Shown: positions 40,683 to 49,646, counted from the first letter of the stretch. The stretch is DNA of 64,000 nt from Desulfovibrio sp. JC010 (GCF_010470675.1 NZ_VOIQ01000002.1:62001-126000), one strand, 5' to 3'. The notes: generated from the letters alone by a model not told the origin. Numbers and translations: made by a program.

Positions 40683-43043
40683 ATGCTGGCTATCTTAAAA
40701 AAAATAACAGGTTCGGACTCTTTTTTCCTCATCGCCACCGGACTGGCGGTCTCAATTCTGGTGGCAGCCCTCTATATTTTCCAGCCGCCCATCCTTCAAT
40801 TTGTGGATTACAAAATTTACGACCAGTACATGCGCTCCAGCCCGGTGGGCAAGAAGACAAACATTCCGGTAATTGTGGATATTGACGATGAAAGCCTTGC
40901 CGAACTGGGCCAGTGGCCATGGCCCCGCTACCGCATGGCCCTGCTGCTGGCAAAACTACAACAGGCCGGGGCACTTTCCACCGGGCTTGATATTCTCATC
41001 GGTGAACCGGACCGCACCTCTCCGTCCACCATCCGGGACAGCCTGCGAGAGGAACTGGGCGTAACCGTTGATTTCAAAGGACTTCCTCAAGGACTTATGG
41101 ATAACGACAAGGTCCTTGCCGATGTGCTGGAACGGGGCCGTTTTGTGCTCGGTTTCTATTTTGATTTTCTGGAAGACAAAAAGGACCCGTCAGTCATGGC
41201 ACTGCCCTGTTTTGCCAAACCGGTACCCATCGCCCAGATCAGGGCCAAGGGCGCGCCGGACCTCAAAGACCTGACCCTTAACGCACAGGACGCCATCTGC
41301 CCGCTCCCGGTGCTGGCCAAGGCCTCCCCCCTGTGCGGATTCTACAACTCCATCACCGATTATGACGGTGTTGTACGCCGGGTACCGCTGATCATCACCA
41401 TGGACGGCAAGCAATACCCCAGCCTTGCCCTTGCCACACTAATGAAAGCCATAGGCCGCAGGAATATCCTCGTTAAAACCAGCCCCATCGGTATTGAATC
41501 CATCAGACTGGGCAAAACCACCATCCCTGTCGATGCCAAAGGACAGATGATGGTCCGCTACCGGGGCGGCATGGAAGAATTCCCCTACTACAGTGCCAAG
41601 GATGTTCTGAGTGGAAAAGTCGGGGAAAAGGAACTCAAAAACAAAATAATTTTCATGGGCACCTCTGCCGCCGGACTGCGTGATTTAAGGGTTACCCCCT
41701 TTGCATCGGACTATCCGGGTGTTGAAGTGCACGCCACCATCGTGGACAACATCCTGACCAAGGACTTCATCCTCAAACCGGACTGGGTGCCCGGCCTTGA
41801 ACTGCTGCTGGTACTGGCGGCCGGCATAGGCTCCATGATCCTGCTGACCTGGACCCGTTCCATGTGGATGATCATGCCCATCGCAGTCATGGGTGCGGGC
41901 ATTGTTTACGGTTCCATCTACATTTTCCGGGAGTACGATGCTTATTTCACGCCCATGTACGCGCTCATTGTACTGGGCCTGAACTTCACCCTGCTGACCC
42001 TGATCAAGTTCTGGCGCGAAGAAGGCCAAAAAAAATTCCTGCAGGCCACATTCTCCTCCTATCTGGCCCCGGAACTCATCGACGAGATGTTCTCCAACCG
42101 TGAAATGCCGGAACTGGGCGGTGAAGCAAGGCAAGTCACCGCCTACTTCACCGACATCCAGAGCTTTTCCACCTTTTCTGAAAAGCTGACCGCGCCGCAG
42201 CTGGTTGAATTGCTTAACGAATACTTATCGGTAATGACCGATATTCTCATTGAGGAGAAAGGAACCCTTGATAAATACGAAGGTGACGCCATCATCGCCT
42301 TTTTCGGCGCCCCCATGGATGTGCCGGACCACGCCCTGCGCGCCTGCCGGGTGGCGGTGAAAATGCAGAATGCCGGACTTGAGCTGCGCGACAAATGGGC
42401 CAAGGAAGTACAGCTCCCGGACGAACCGGACCGCAACACCAAGAACTTCCCCGAAGAGCAATGGGCCAAGGGCGAAAAGTGGCCCAAGGTAGTGCACAAC
42501 ATGCGCACAAGGATCGGAGTCAACTCCGGTGAAATCGTGGTCGGAAACATGGGCTCATCCATGCGCATGAACTACACCATGATGGGCGACGCTGTTAACC
42601 TCGCCGCCCGCCTGGAAGAGGGTGCCAAGCAATTCGGCATCTTCAATGCGGTTTCCCATTTCACCCTTGATCAGGAAGTGGAAGTAAACGGAGAAACCCA
42701 CAAGATTCTTGATCTGGTGGAAGCAAGGCTTATCGATAACATTCAGGTGGTCGGTAAAAACGAACCCGTGCGCATCTACGAGCTTGTAGCCATGAAAGGC
42801 GGCCTGACCGAAAGCGAGGAGATCCTCTTCGACCTCTTCAACAAAGCCCGCGAAGAGTACGTGGCCCAGAACTGGGACAAGGCCATTGAAATATACACCG
42901 AAGCCAACAAATACGAACGATACGACGACACAAAATTCACACCCTGCGATGTGTTCATCAAACGCGCCGAGGAGCACAAGATTAATCCGCCCGTACCTGA
43001 AGGCGAAGTCTGGGACGGGGTTTATCGGATGACTAAGAAGTAG
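40683..43043 (+). CDS. CHASE2-domain adenylate/guanylate cyclase
   Basis: A 786-residue receptor cyclase. One TM segment near residues 14-33, then a periplasmic CHASE2 sensor (about 40-345; PVIVDIDDESLAELGQWPWP, VVRRVPLIITMDGKQYPSL, TSAAGLRDLRVTPFASDYPG), three TM segments (about 355-440), and a class III cyclase domain (about 470-680) with metal aspartates in YFTDIQSFSTFSE and LDKYEGDAIIAFFGAP, and MMGDAVNLAARLE. The catalytic lysine and Asp are kept. The C-terminal end has a TPR-like helical stretch. It is divergent from the secretion genes and precedes the ATPase/nuclease pair. cAMP production is expected, specificity not certain. Confidence 0.93.
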   Translation: MLAILKKITGSDSFFLIATGLAVSILVAALYIFQPPILQFVDYKIYDQYMRSSPVGKKTNIPVIVDIDDESLAELGQWPWPRYRMALLLAKLQQAGALSTGLDILIGEPDRTSPSTIRDSLREELGVTVDFKGLPQGLMDNDKVLADVLERGRFVLGFYFDFLEDKKDPSVMALPCFAKPVPIAQIRAKGAPDLKDLTLNAQDAICPLPVLAKASPLCGFYNSITDYDGVVRRVPLIITMDGKQYPSLALATLMKAIGRRNILVKTSPIGIESIRLGKTTIPVDAKGQMMVRYRGGMEEFPYYSAKDVLSGKVGEKELKNKIIFMGTSAAGLRDLRVTPFASDYPGVEVHATIVDNILTKDFILKPDWVPGLELLLVLAAGIGSMILLTWTRSMWMIMPIAVMGAGIVYGSIYIFREYDAYFTPMYALIVLGLNFTLLTLIKFWREEGQKKFLQATFSSYLAPELIDEMFSNREMPELGGEARQVTAYFTDIQSFSTFSEKLTAPQLVELLNEYLSVMTDILIEEKGTLDKYEGDAIIAFFGAPMDVPDHALRACRVAVKMQNAGLELRDKWAKEVQLPDEPDRNTKNFPEEQWAKGEKWPKVVHNMRTRIGVNSGEIVVGNMGSSMRMNYTMMGDAVNLAARLEEGAKQFGIFNAVSHFTLDQEVEVNGETHKILDLVEARLIDNIQVVGKNEPVRIYELVAMKGGLTESEEILFDLFNKAREEYVAQNWDKAIEIYTEANKYERYDDTKFTPCDVFIKRAEEHKINPPVPEGEVWDGVYRMTKK

Positions 43044-43071
43044 GAACTCCGGCGTACCTGTTTAGTGAAAA

Positions 43072-43104
43072 ATTCTCAGGTGATATTGACAAATCCCTGA
43101 GAAT
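43072..43104 (+). promoter_or_regulatory. Inverted repeat around a -35-like TTGACA upstream of the ATPase gene
   Basis: ATTCTCAGG and CCTGAGAAT are perfect 9-base arms separated by 15 bases that contain TTGACA (43086-43091). No T run follows, so it fits an operator better than a terminator. No -10 box at the right distance is clear. Confidence 0.4.
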
Positions 43105-43139
43105 GAAGAACTTCACGGGTATAACTTTGCGAGGAAAAT

Positions 43140-44399
43140 ATGAAATTACTGATCGAGAATTTTTACAATATCAAGCACGCCGAACTGGATTTCAAAAAGT
43201 TCAACATACTGATCGGCCCGCAGGCTGCCGGGAAGAGTTTGATTGCGAAGGTGCTGTATTTTATGGAAGATAGGATCTTGCACTACAGTGCACATGAACT
43301 AGCTGATCCTGATATAGAGACAAAAGAGTTTAATAAAGATTCGCTAAAGTTATTTTATTCAATTTTTGAAAAAAAATCCTTAGACATCAACTTTAAACTA
43401 ACTATAAGCAATAACATAAATCGGACATGGGAATTCACTTATACTGGATTCAACCCAAACGATTTAAAAGATATTACCCTTAGCGAAACTCAAGAAAATC
43501 CATCCATATCTTCTGCTGTAAAAACAGTTGTCCAGCACGCTCTTGAGAACAACATTGACTTTGCGAAAAGTATGGGCAAAAAATTTAACTCTGAAATAGA
43601 TAAGGATGCATTTTTAAGCAAAGTATACAACTACATAGTCAGCGGACTTCCACCCGAAGCAGACACTAGACGTATATTCATTCCAGCATCAAGATCTCTA
43701 GTAAACACTATTTCAGACAATTCATTCTGGATGACAGAAAACAATGTTGACTTTTTGCTAAATAAATTTGGCCAGATATACTCACGTCAAATTAAAAAAG
43801 ACACTGAAGACGCGCCCATAGAGTGTTATCAGCTCAGCAGTATCATTAAAGGAAATATTGAAAGATCAAACAACGAATACTTTATTAATGAGAATGGAAG
43901 AACTGTCGCTCTATCCAATGCATCATCAGGACAACAAGCAGCAACACCTATTCTAATTGGCTTAAATAGAGTACAAAACAAAGATATATTTCATGCTTTC
44001 ATCGAAGAACCAGAAGCCCACATATTCCCCGAAGCCCAATATTTGCTAACACGCTATATCTCGGAAATACATAACCATGCAGAAACCAAAATAACCCTAA
44101 CCACCCACAGCCCCTACATCCTAACAGCAGTAAACACCCTCATCTACGCAGGAACTGTAGGCAAACAAAGTGAAGCAAAAGCCGCAAAGGTCAAAGAAAT
44201 TATCCCTGAAGACCAGTGGCTGAATTCTGAAGACGTAGCCGCTTACATGGTGGAAGCAGACGGAGCAGTACGCTCGATCATGGATGAAGAGACTGGACTG
44301 ATTGAAGCGGATAGCATCGACGATGTTTCCGATGTAATTGGCGCAGAATTCAATAAATTGCTGGACATTGAATTTGATGAAGAGGGACACGATGAGTAA
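43140..44399 (+). CDS. OLD/ABC-type ATPase without nuclease domain, candidate defence subunit
   Basis: A 419-residue SMC/OLD-like ATPase. Walker A is IGPQAAGKS (residues 26-33), the ABC signature LSNASSGQQ (258-266), Walker B FIEEPEAHIFPEAQ (287-300) and the switch TTHSPY (321-326). OLD-family nucleases have a C-terminal TOPRIM domain; here the chain stops about 95 residues after the switch without one. The next gene overlaps by 8 bases and encodes a PD-(D/E)XK-like protein that could supply the nuclease. Composition is uneven: the middle is AT-rich (two 60-base lines at 43321 and 43381 contain 12 and 18 G+C), while both ends are GC-balanced. This looks like an acquired or recombined module. 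Function is inferred. Confidence 0.82.
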   Translation: MKLLIENFYNIKHAELDFKKFNILIGPQAAGKSLIAKVLYFMEDRILHYSAHELADPDIETKEFNKDSLKLFYSIFEKKSLDINFKLTISNNINRTWEFTYTGFNPNDLKDITLSETQENPSISSAVKTVVQHALENNIDFAKSMGKKFNSEIDKDAFLSKVYNYIVSGLPPEADTRRIFIPASRSLVNTISDNSFWMTENNVDFLLNKFGQIYSRQIKKDTEDAPIECYQLSSIIKGNIERSNNEYFINENGRTVALSNASSGQQAATPILIGLNRVQNKDIFHAFIEEPEAHIFPEAQYLLTRYISEIHNHAETKITLTTHSPYILTAVNTLIYAGTVGKQSEAKAAKVKEIIPEDQWLNSEDVAAYMVEADGAVRSIMDEETGLIEADSIDDVSDVIGAEFNKLLDIEFDEEGHDE

Positions 44400-44844
44400 A
44401 AAGTGCACCACTTCTTACAATCAAAAAAGAATCACCTTAGTAGACAAAAGCGACAAAGAAGCAAAGGCAGAACTTCATGTTGAGAATAAGGAAAAAATCA
44501 AATTTGATGTGATCGATTTTGATGGATGCGTAAAGCCACAAAACACAGCCTGTGACTACGTCTTGGTCACTAACAAAAAACAAAGCAAAAAAAACATAGC
44601 CTTATATGTCGAACTAAAAGGATCAGACATACCTAAAGCATACAAGCAAATAGAAGTCGCTGCCGTACACTACAAACATCAGCACAACAACATAACAAAA
44701 ACAGGCATAGTCTCATTCACTGGACAATTTGGAACCCCAAAAACCAAAACAAAACTTCAGTTATTAGAAGCAAAATTTAGAAAGAAATATAATCTAAAAA
44801 TGATCAGACAGCGTAGTCCAGCAACACACAGACTAAACGTCTAA
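44392..44844 (+). CDS. Small PD-(D/E)XK-like protein coupled to the ATPase
   Basis: A 150-residue protein. The ATG at 44392 lies inside the ATPase stop region, overlapping 8 bases, so it is translationally coupled. The order Asp55 (ACDYVLV), Glu74-x-Lys76 (YVELKGSD) and Gln86 (YKQIE) fits the PD-(D/E)XK nuclease fold, and the length matches small stand-alone nucleases. The C-terminal end is basic (KKYNLKMIRQR). No homologue is recognised with certainty. It shares the AT-rich composition of the ATPase gene. It would be the effector of a two-gene defence system, but this has no experimental support here. Confidence 0.7.
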   Translation: MSKKCTTSYNQKRITLVDKSDKEAKAELHVENKEKIKFDVIDFDGCVKPQNTACDYVLVTNKKQSKKNIALYVELKGSDIPKAYKQIEVAAVHYKHQHNNITKTGIVSFTGQFGTPKTKTKLQLLEAKFRKKYNLKMIRQRSPATHRLNV

Positions 44845-44850
44845 CAACAA

Positions 44851-44890
44851 AACTCCCCCTGCCGCACCAGACGACAGGGGGAGTTAAATT
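44851..44890 (+). terminator. Terminator of the ATPase/nuclease pair
   Basis: AACTCCCCCTG pairs with CAGGGGGAGTT, followed by AAATTTT. It closes the two-gene unit. Confidence 0.75.
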
Positions 44891-44899
44891 TTAATCACC

Positions 44900-44983
44900 A
44901 CGCGAAGCGTAACTAAAAGGTTTTGGGATTCTTAAACCCTTTTGCAAAAGGATTTAAGGCCCTCGGCAGAGCCGCCGGAGGCA
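44900..44983 (-). repeat. Dispersed intergenic hairpin repeat, copy F
   Basis: On the minus strand: GATGCCTCCGGCGGCTC, TTAAATCCTTTTGCAAAAGG, AATCCCAAAACCTTTTAGTT, CGCTTCGCG. It directly follows the stop of the cysteine synthase fusion gene. Confidence 0.85.
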
Positions 44984-47278
44984 TCACCTCACCCGAAAAA
45001 CCCGCGCCCCCTCCGAGCTGTCCTCCACATTGAACCCAAGCTCCAAAAGCTTATCACGCAGACCGTCAGCAGTGGCGAAGTCTTTGTTTGCACGGGCAAG
45101 CTCGCGCTGTTCAAGTAGATCTTTTGCGTCCTCGGGCAGGGAGACGAAGGGTACGGGCATGGCTTCGTGGTCGAGGATACCGAGGATGTCGTCCACTTCG
45201 AGAAGCTGGTCGAGGCAGAATTTGGCTTCCTTGCCAGAAAGCTTGCCGCTGCCCAGCTGGGAATTGATGGACTTGGTGAAGCTGAACAGGATGGGCCAGA
45301 AACGGTGCAGCATGAGATTATCGTTCAGGGCCTGCGAAAGTCCGGACTTGAGAGTGAAAACCTCCTGATCAATATCTTCCGAGACCTGCCCGGAATCCCC
45401 GGCATGCACGCTTAATCCTGCGGCAAGATCCTGCAATTTCTGCTGGTTCTTGACCCACATGGAAATGGACTGTTCGCTGCAAACCAGCGGTTTTTTGTAG
45501 GAAGAAGAAAGCATCCACATGCGCACGGCGATGGGCTGGCCGGACTGTTCGAGGAGTTCATCCACACAGGGCAGCACCGGGCCTCCGGGAAGTACCGGCT
45601 GGGCCACCATCCATGCCTGCGGGGAAACCCCGGCCCCGGCCCAGATGGCGCGCAGGTTTTCCAGATGCGGAAAACGGTGGATTTCCCCGGCCAGTACGAG
45701 ACTTACTCCGGGCAGACCTTCAAGGGCGGTCACCGCCTGCTGCATAAACCAGCTGGGGCGTACATTGCCCCACTCGGTCTCAAGAATGTCGCCGAGCTTG
45801 AGATCCTGCAGGGTGGCCCGCTTGAGCAGGGTAAAATCGCGCGGATTCTCCTTCACGTAATCATCCATATCCACAGTCTTGCCGAGACTCACTTTGTCGA
45901 TATCCATATTGGACATCTGGCCGTAGCCCTTGTCGCGGGAGATGTCGAAATATACGGAACGCAGCTTTTCGTAAGCCAGCCCGTGGGCCAGCAGGGCGCG
46001 GCAAAGTTCTACCGTACGGTCTACGGACTCGGAAGCGCGCTCAAAACGCATGGATTTGCGCACGCCCAGCAGGTATGCGGCCTTGCGCACAGCTGTAGCA
46101 ATCTCAGTAGAAAATGTATTGCGGTCCACACCCCGTTCACGGGAGGCAGCCAAGGTCTGATCCTCAAGGTCAGCCAGCCCCACCAGCGCGGAAACCTTGG
46201 CTCCTTCACGCTCAAGATGACGGGCCAACACATCCAGAAGCACAATACGCCGGAACACTTCCGGATCATAAGGGTTGTCAAAAGACGGTCCCATGGTGAA
46301 CAGCCCGGTTTCAGCTTCAGAGATGGAAAGTACCCGGTCCTCGCCGCTGCTATGATCAAAAAGCTTCGGTCCTTTCAAAGCCTGCGGACGGAACAACGGG
46401 GTGGAAAGATAGCGTTCACCGCCATCGGGAAAAATGGTCACCACCATGCCGTCTTCCAGTTCGGATGCAATATCAGCCGCCCCGGCCATGGCCGCGCCGG
46501 AACTCATGCCCACGAACACGCCCTCTTCCCTGGCAAGGCGGCGGCAGGCATCAAAGGCATCATTATCCTGCACCCGGATGATGCGGTCCAGCTTCTGCTT
46601 ATCGTAAATGCCGGGGGGATAGGACTCCTGCATGTTCTTAAGGCCCTGAATTTTATGTCCCGGTTCAGGTTCCACGGCAATGATCTGAATATCCTTATTC
46701 AATTCCTTGAGCCGCTTGGTGATGCCCATGACTGTACCGGAAGTTCCGAGACAGGCCACAACATGGGTCACCCTGCCCTCTGTCTGGTCCCAGATCTCCT
46801 GCCCGGTGCCTTCGTAATGGGCTTCGATGGAGGCTTCATTATTGTATTGGTCCATGAGCAGGTATTTTTCCGGCTCCTCACGGTAAAAACGGTAAGCCTG
46901 TTCGATTGCCCCGTCCGTGGCGAGATGTCCGGGAGTGAGCATTATCTCGGCCCCGTAGGCACGCATGATCATCTTACGCTCCTCGGAAGCGGTCTCGGGC
47001 ATGATCAGCATCAACTTGTAACCGCGCACGGCACAGGCCATGGCCAGCCCGATCCCGGTATTGCCGGAAGTAGCTTCGATGATAACTTTATCCGGGGTAA
47101 GCTCCCCGCTGCGCTCGGCACTGCGGATCATGGCCCCGGCTGCGCGGTCCTTGATGGACCCTCCGGGATTCATGGATTCCAGCTTAGCCAGAATCTTGAC
47201 ATTTTTATTGGGATTAAGCCCCTGCATCTCAACAAGGGGGGTTCCGCCGACCAGTTCCAAAATATCACGAGCAAACAT
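44984..47278 (-). CDS. Cysteine synthase fused to a degenerate cysteinyl-tRNA synthetase-like domain
   Basis: A 764-residue fusion. The start at 47278 (MFARDILELVGGTPL) has GAAAGGA nine bases upstream. Residues about 1-305 are a PLP-dependent cysteine synthase (SMNPGGSIKDRAA with the PLP lysine, EATSGNTGIGLAMAC, CLGTSGTVMGITKRL, VFVGMSSGAAMAG, FPDGGERYLST). About 330-764 resemble CysRS: SEAETGLFTMGPSFDNPYDP aligns with the CGPTVYD region and LEQRELARANKDFATADGLR with its C-terminal domain. The HIGH sequence is absent and no KMSKS is seen, so it cannot be a normal synthetase. A regulatory or CysRS-binding role is possible. It is followed by repeat F. Confidence 0.88.
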   Translation of the reverse strand: MFARDILELVGGTPLVEMQGLNPNKNVKILAKLESMNPGGSIKDRAAGAMIRSAERSGELTPDKVIIEATSGNTGIGLAMACAVRGYKLMLIMPETASEERKMIMRAYGAEIMLTPGHLATDGAIEQAYRFYREEPEKYLLMDQYNNEASIEAHYEGTGQEIWDQTEGRVTHVVACLGTSGTVMGITKRLKELNKDIQIIAVEPEPGHKIQGLKNMQESYPPGIYDKQKLDRIIRVQDNDAFDACRRLAREEGVFVGMSSGAAMAGAADIASELEDGMVVTIFPDGGERYLSTPLFRPQALKGPKLFDHSSGEDRVLSISEAETGLFTMGPSFDNPYDPEVFRRIVLLDVLARHLEREGAKVSALVGLADLEDQTLAASRERGVDRNTFSTEIATAVRKAAYLLGVRKSMRFERASESVDRTVELCRALLAHGLAYEKLRSVYFDISRDKGYGQMSNMDIDKVSLGKTVDMDDYVKENPRDFTLLKRATLQDLKLGDILETEWGNVRPSWFMQQAVTALEGLPGVSLVLAGEIHRFPHLENLRAIWAGAGVSPQAWMVAQPVLPGGPVLPCVDELLEQSGQPIAVRMWMLSSSYKKPLVCSEQSISMWVKNQQKLQDLAAGLSVHAGDSGQVSEDIDQEVFTLKSGLSQALNDNLMLHRFWPILFSFTKSINSQLGSGKLSGKEAKFCLDQLLEVDDILGILDHEAMPVPFVSLPEDAKDLLEQRELARANKDFATADGLRDKLLELGFNVEDSSEGARVFRVR

Positions 47279-47463
47279 TTTATCTAATCCTTTCAGGTAA
47301 TTATCTTTAAGAAAACGAATTTCAGGCCTCGTCCTTTTCATTTCTGGCAATCATTTTGCAAATAGAGGGCAGATATCACATCAGTCTGGTTGGAAAAACC
47401 GGGGCAAGGAATGAACCCGGCACAGCTACAGCTAATAAAAACAGTCTGCCAAGGACGGAACAA

Positions 47464-49239
47464 ATGTCAGCCTATCCTTTTCTTAAAGACAACATCGAAG
47501 CTCTTGAAACATACAACCCGCCCTTTTATGCCTGGCTCAGCGGTCAGGATATTGACGAAGAGAAACTGACGCAGTCACTCTTCAAAAACAAGTGGGACAT
47601 TCTCGACTGGAAAATGGAAGACGGCAACGGAATGTTTGAAACCGTCCCGCCCAATGCCATCTACAAAGGCTGGGTGGCGAACGAAAAGCCCGAAACCAGT
47701 GCCACCATCATAGTGGGCTGCAACGTGGGCTACGGTCTCAATCAAGTACTGATGAGCACACCGGACACCCACAAGGTTATCGTTACCGACCCCAATCCGG
47801 AAATGCTGCTCGCCTGTCTGGGACAGACCGACTACCGTCCTTTCATGGAGGCCGGAAAGCTCCATTTCTGTCCAGCCGATGAACACAGCCTGATGCTTAT
47901 CATTAAAGAACTCGACCTTCAATTCGTATACGGTAAAATTTATCTGCGGCTCGATATGGCCAGTCAGCAACTTGGTCCGGAATACTCACAGTGGTCTTCC
48001 ACAGTCAAAGCCAAACTGGAATCTTTCACCGTTGAAATGACCACCCTGCGCCTCAAGCAGGACGTCATGGTCGGCAACGAACTGGATAATTTCTCACGTA
48101 TACTTAAAGATGGATCCATCTCCCCACTCAAGGGAGCCGGACGTGGTATGGGCGCGGTAATCCTCGGTGCAGGCCCTTCGCTGGCCCGGTTCGGACCTGA
48201 ACTGGCGGCAAATCCCGGTCAGGCAATTTACGCCACTTCCCTGCAGGGGTTGCCCGCAGTGCAGAAAACCGGAATCAAACCCCATTTCTGCGTCGGTATT
48301 GACTACAACGCATCCATGAGCAGAGTCTACGAACAGCTTGATAAAGAATGGGCCAAGGATATCCCGCTCATCTACTCCACCAAGCTGGATCATAAAGTAC
48401 TGGCCGAATACCCCGGCCCGACCATCCCCATGTGGACCGTCGGCGGAATCGGAACATTCGTACTCGGCCACCACGAAGAAATTTTTGACGCAGGTAGTAA
48501 CGTCAGTATCACGCTGGCAAGATTCCTTGACTGGTGCGGCTTCAACCACATCATGATGGTGGGTCAGGACTTTGCATGGAAAGGCAACTCTTCCCACGCC
48601 CCCGGTCACCAGAATGCCAGAGCGGTTAAGCATAACGCATACAATCCGGCCATGCTGGTGGAAACAGTAAATGCCGATGGCGAAAAACTGACCTCCACAG
48701 TCCAGTACATGACTTCAAAGCATGAAATGGAAGATGACATCAAAAAACTGCGCGCCCCGGTATTCAACCTTTACGGCGGCTGTGCCGTCATCAAAGGCAC
48801 CCGCAATGTGGATATGCAGGAAGTAAATATGGAAGGGCTGCTCTCAGCCGTCACCGGAAGCATGGATTATTTCAAAACAGCCATGAACATGACCTCCACC
48901 CCGAGACCCATGCCTTCATTTGAACCGCGCAGCCCCAAGTGGACTTCATCGCTGAACCACGTGACCAAGAGGCTGGAAAAGCTTTTCCGCAAGCACGGCA
49001 AAAATCAGCAGGAAATCCACAAAGCCCTGCACGAAGTATACTTCTTCATCAGGCAGGACCTGCTCTATATGCCCTACCTGTACAACGAAATCCTCGACAT
49101 GGCCGGGCTGGCAAGAGCTAAGTCAAGCTACGCTCCTAAGGACCTGCCCCGCTATAAAAAGATCGTCAAAAAGATTCTGACCAAAGTCCGCCACATGGAC
49201 CGGTCCATCTGCGTAAATGTAAACCGCAAGGCGGCCTGA
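47464..49239 (+). CDS. Maf-type motility-associated glycosylation protein (DUF115)
   Basis: A 591-residue cytosolic protein with a 6-hydroxymethylpterin-pyrophosphokinase-like DUF115 core (MGAVILGAGPSLARFGPELA, LQGLPAVQKTGIKPHFCVGI, IMMVGQDFAWKGNSSHAPGH). Maf proteins attach nonulosonate sugars to flagellins. Upstream it has a Rossmann-like N-terminal part (ATIIVGCNVGYGLNQVLMST). The start at 47464 follows AAGGA about eight bases before. No flagellin or nonulosonate genes are adjacent, but the window contains motAB and cheV. A polysaccharide-related role is a second option. Confidence 0.82.
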   Translation: MSAYPFLKDNIEALETYNPPFYAWLSGQDIDEEKLTQSLFKNKWDILDWKMEDGNGMFETVPPNAIYKGWVANEKPETSATIIVGCNVGYGLNQVLMSTPDTHKVIVTDPNPEMLLACLGQTDYRPFMEAGKLHFCPADEHSLMLIIKELDLQFVYGKIYLRLDMASQQLGPEYSQWSSTVKAKLESFTVEMTTLRLKQDVMVGNELDNFSRILKDGSISPLKGAGRGMGAVILGAGPSLARFGPELAANPGQAIYATSLQGLPAVQKTGIKPHFCVGIDYNASMSRVYEQLDKEWAKDIPLIYSTKLDHKVLAEYPGPTIPMWTVGGIGTFVLGHHEEIFDAGSNVSITLARFLDWCGFNHIMMVGQDFAWKGNSSHAPGHQNARAVKHNAYNPAMLVETVNADGEKLTSTVQYMTSKHEMEDDIKKLRAPVFNLYGGCAVIKGTRNVDMQEVNMEGLLSAVTGSMDYFKTAMNMTSTPRPMPSFEPRSPKWTSSLNHVTKRLEKLFRKHGKNQQEIHKALHEVYFFIRQDLLYMPYLYNEILDMAGLARAKSSYAPKDLPRYKKIVKKILTKVRHMDRSICVNVNRKAA

Positions 49240-49300
49240 AAGGATCAACCGAAAAATTCAGAGAACAACGTCCAGTAAAAGGATATTCATCATCATAAGA

Positions 49301-49336
49301 AACTCCCCCGCAGCACCTGCCCGCTGCGGGGGAGTT
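49301..49336 (+). terminator. Terminator after the Maf-type gene
   Basis: AACTCCCCCGCAGC pairs with GCTGCGGGGGAGTT; a T-rich tail follows (TTTCGCG). Strong stem. Confidence 0.8.
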
Positions 49337-49414
49337 TCGCGTTAATTATTACAATCCGGTCAGGGACGAAAACATTCCCTTGAATCCTCTCCCGTCAACG
49401 TGTAAACCGTGCCC

Positions 49415-49642
49415 ATGAGTGATAATAAGCAAGACATGCCCTATCTCTTGGAAGACGGCACACTGGTTATCCCGTTTTCCTGCCCGGACCACGAATACAA
49501 GTACTGGAAAAAAGAAGGTAAAAAGCTTTCCGAGGTGCTTGAAGAACTGAATACGGACAAGGAGACCTGGTATAAATTCACCACGGATAAACACCCGGAC
49601 GACAGACCTCCCAAAGAGGAGTCCACGGACGGCGGGGAGTAG
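49415..49642 (+). CDS. Small acidic protein of unknown function
   Basis: A 75-residue protein (MSDNKQDMPYLLEDGTLV...). It is highly charged, with no membrane segment or known motif. A longer in-frame start at 49409 exists. The stop lies four bases before the PAP2 gene start, and GGGGAG at its end is the PAP2 ribosome-binding site, so the genes are coupled. Coding potential is supported mainly by this close spacing. Confidence 0.6.
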   Translation: MSDNKQDMPYLLEDGTLVIPFSCPDHEYKYWKKEGKKLSEVLEELNTDKETWYKFTTDKHPDDRPPKEESTDGGE

Positions 49643-49646
49643 GTAA

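Noticed and set aside
17461-44983. Possible CRISPR array from repeated short elements
   Set aside because: The copies are kilobases apart, differ in length and stem sequence, and lack regular spacers; no cas genes are present.
45665-47287. A 540-codon open frame on the plus strand
   Set aside because: It is antisense to the cysteine synthase fusion, which has clear family motifs; the frame reflects GC-biased codons on the other strand.
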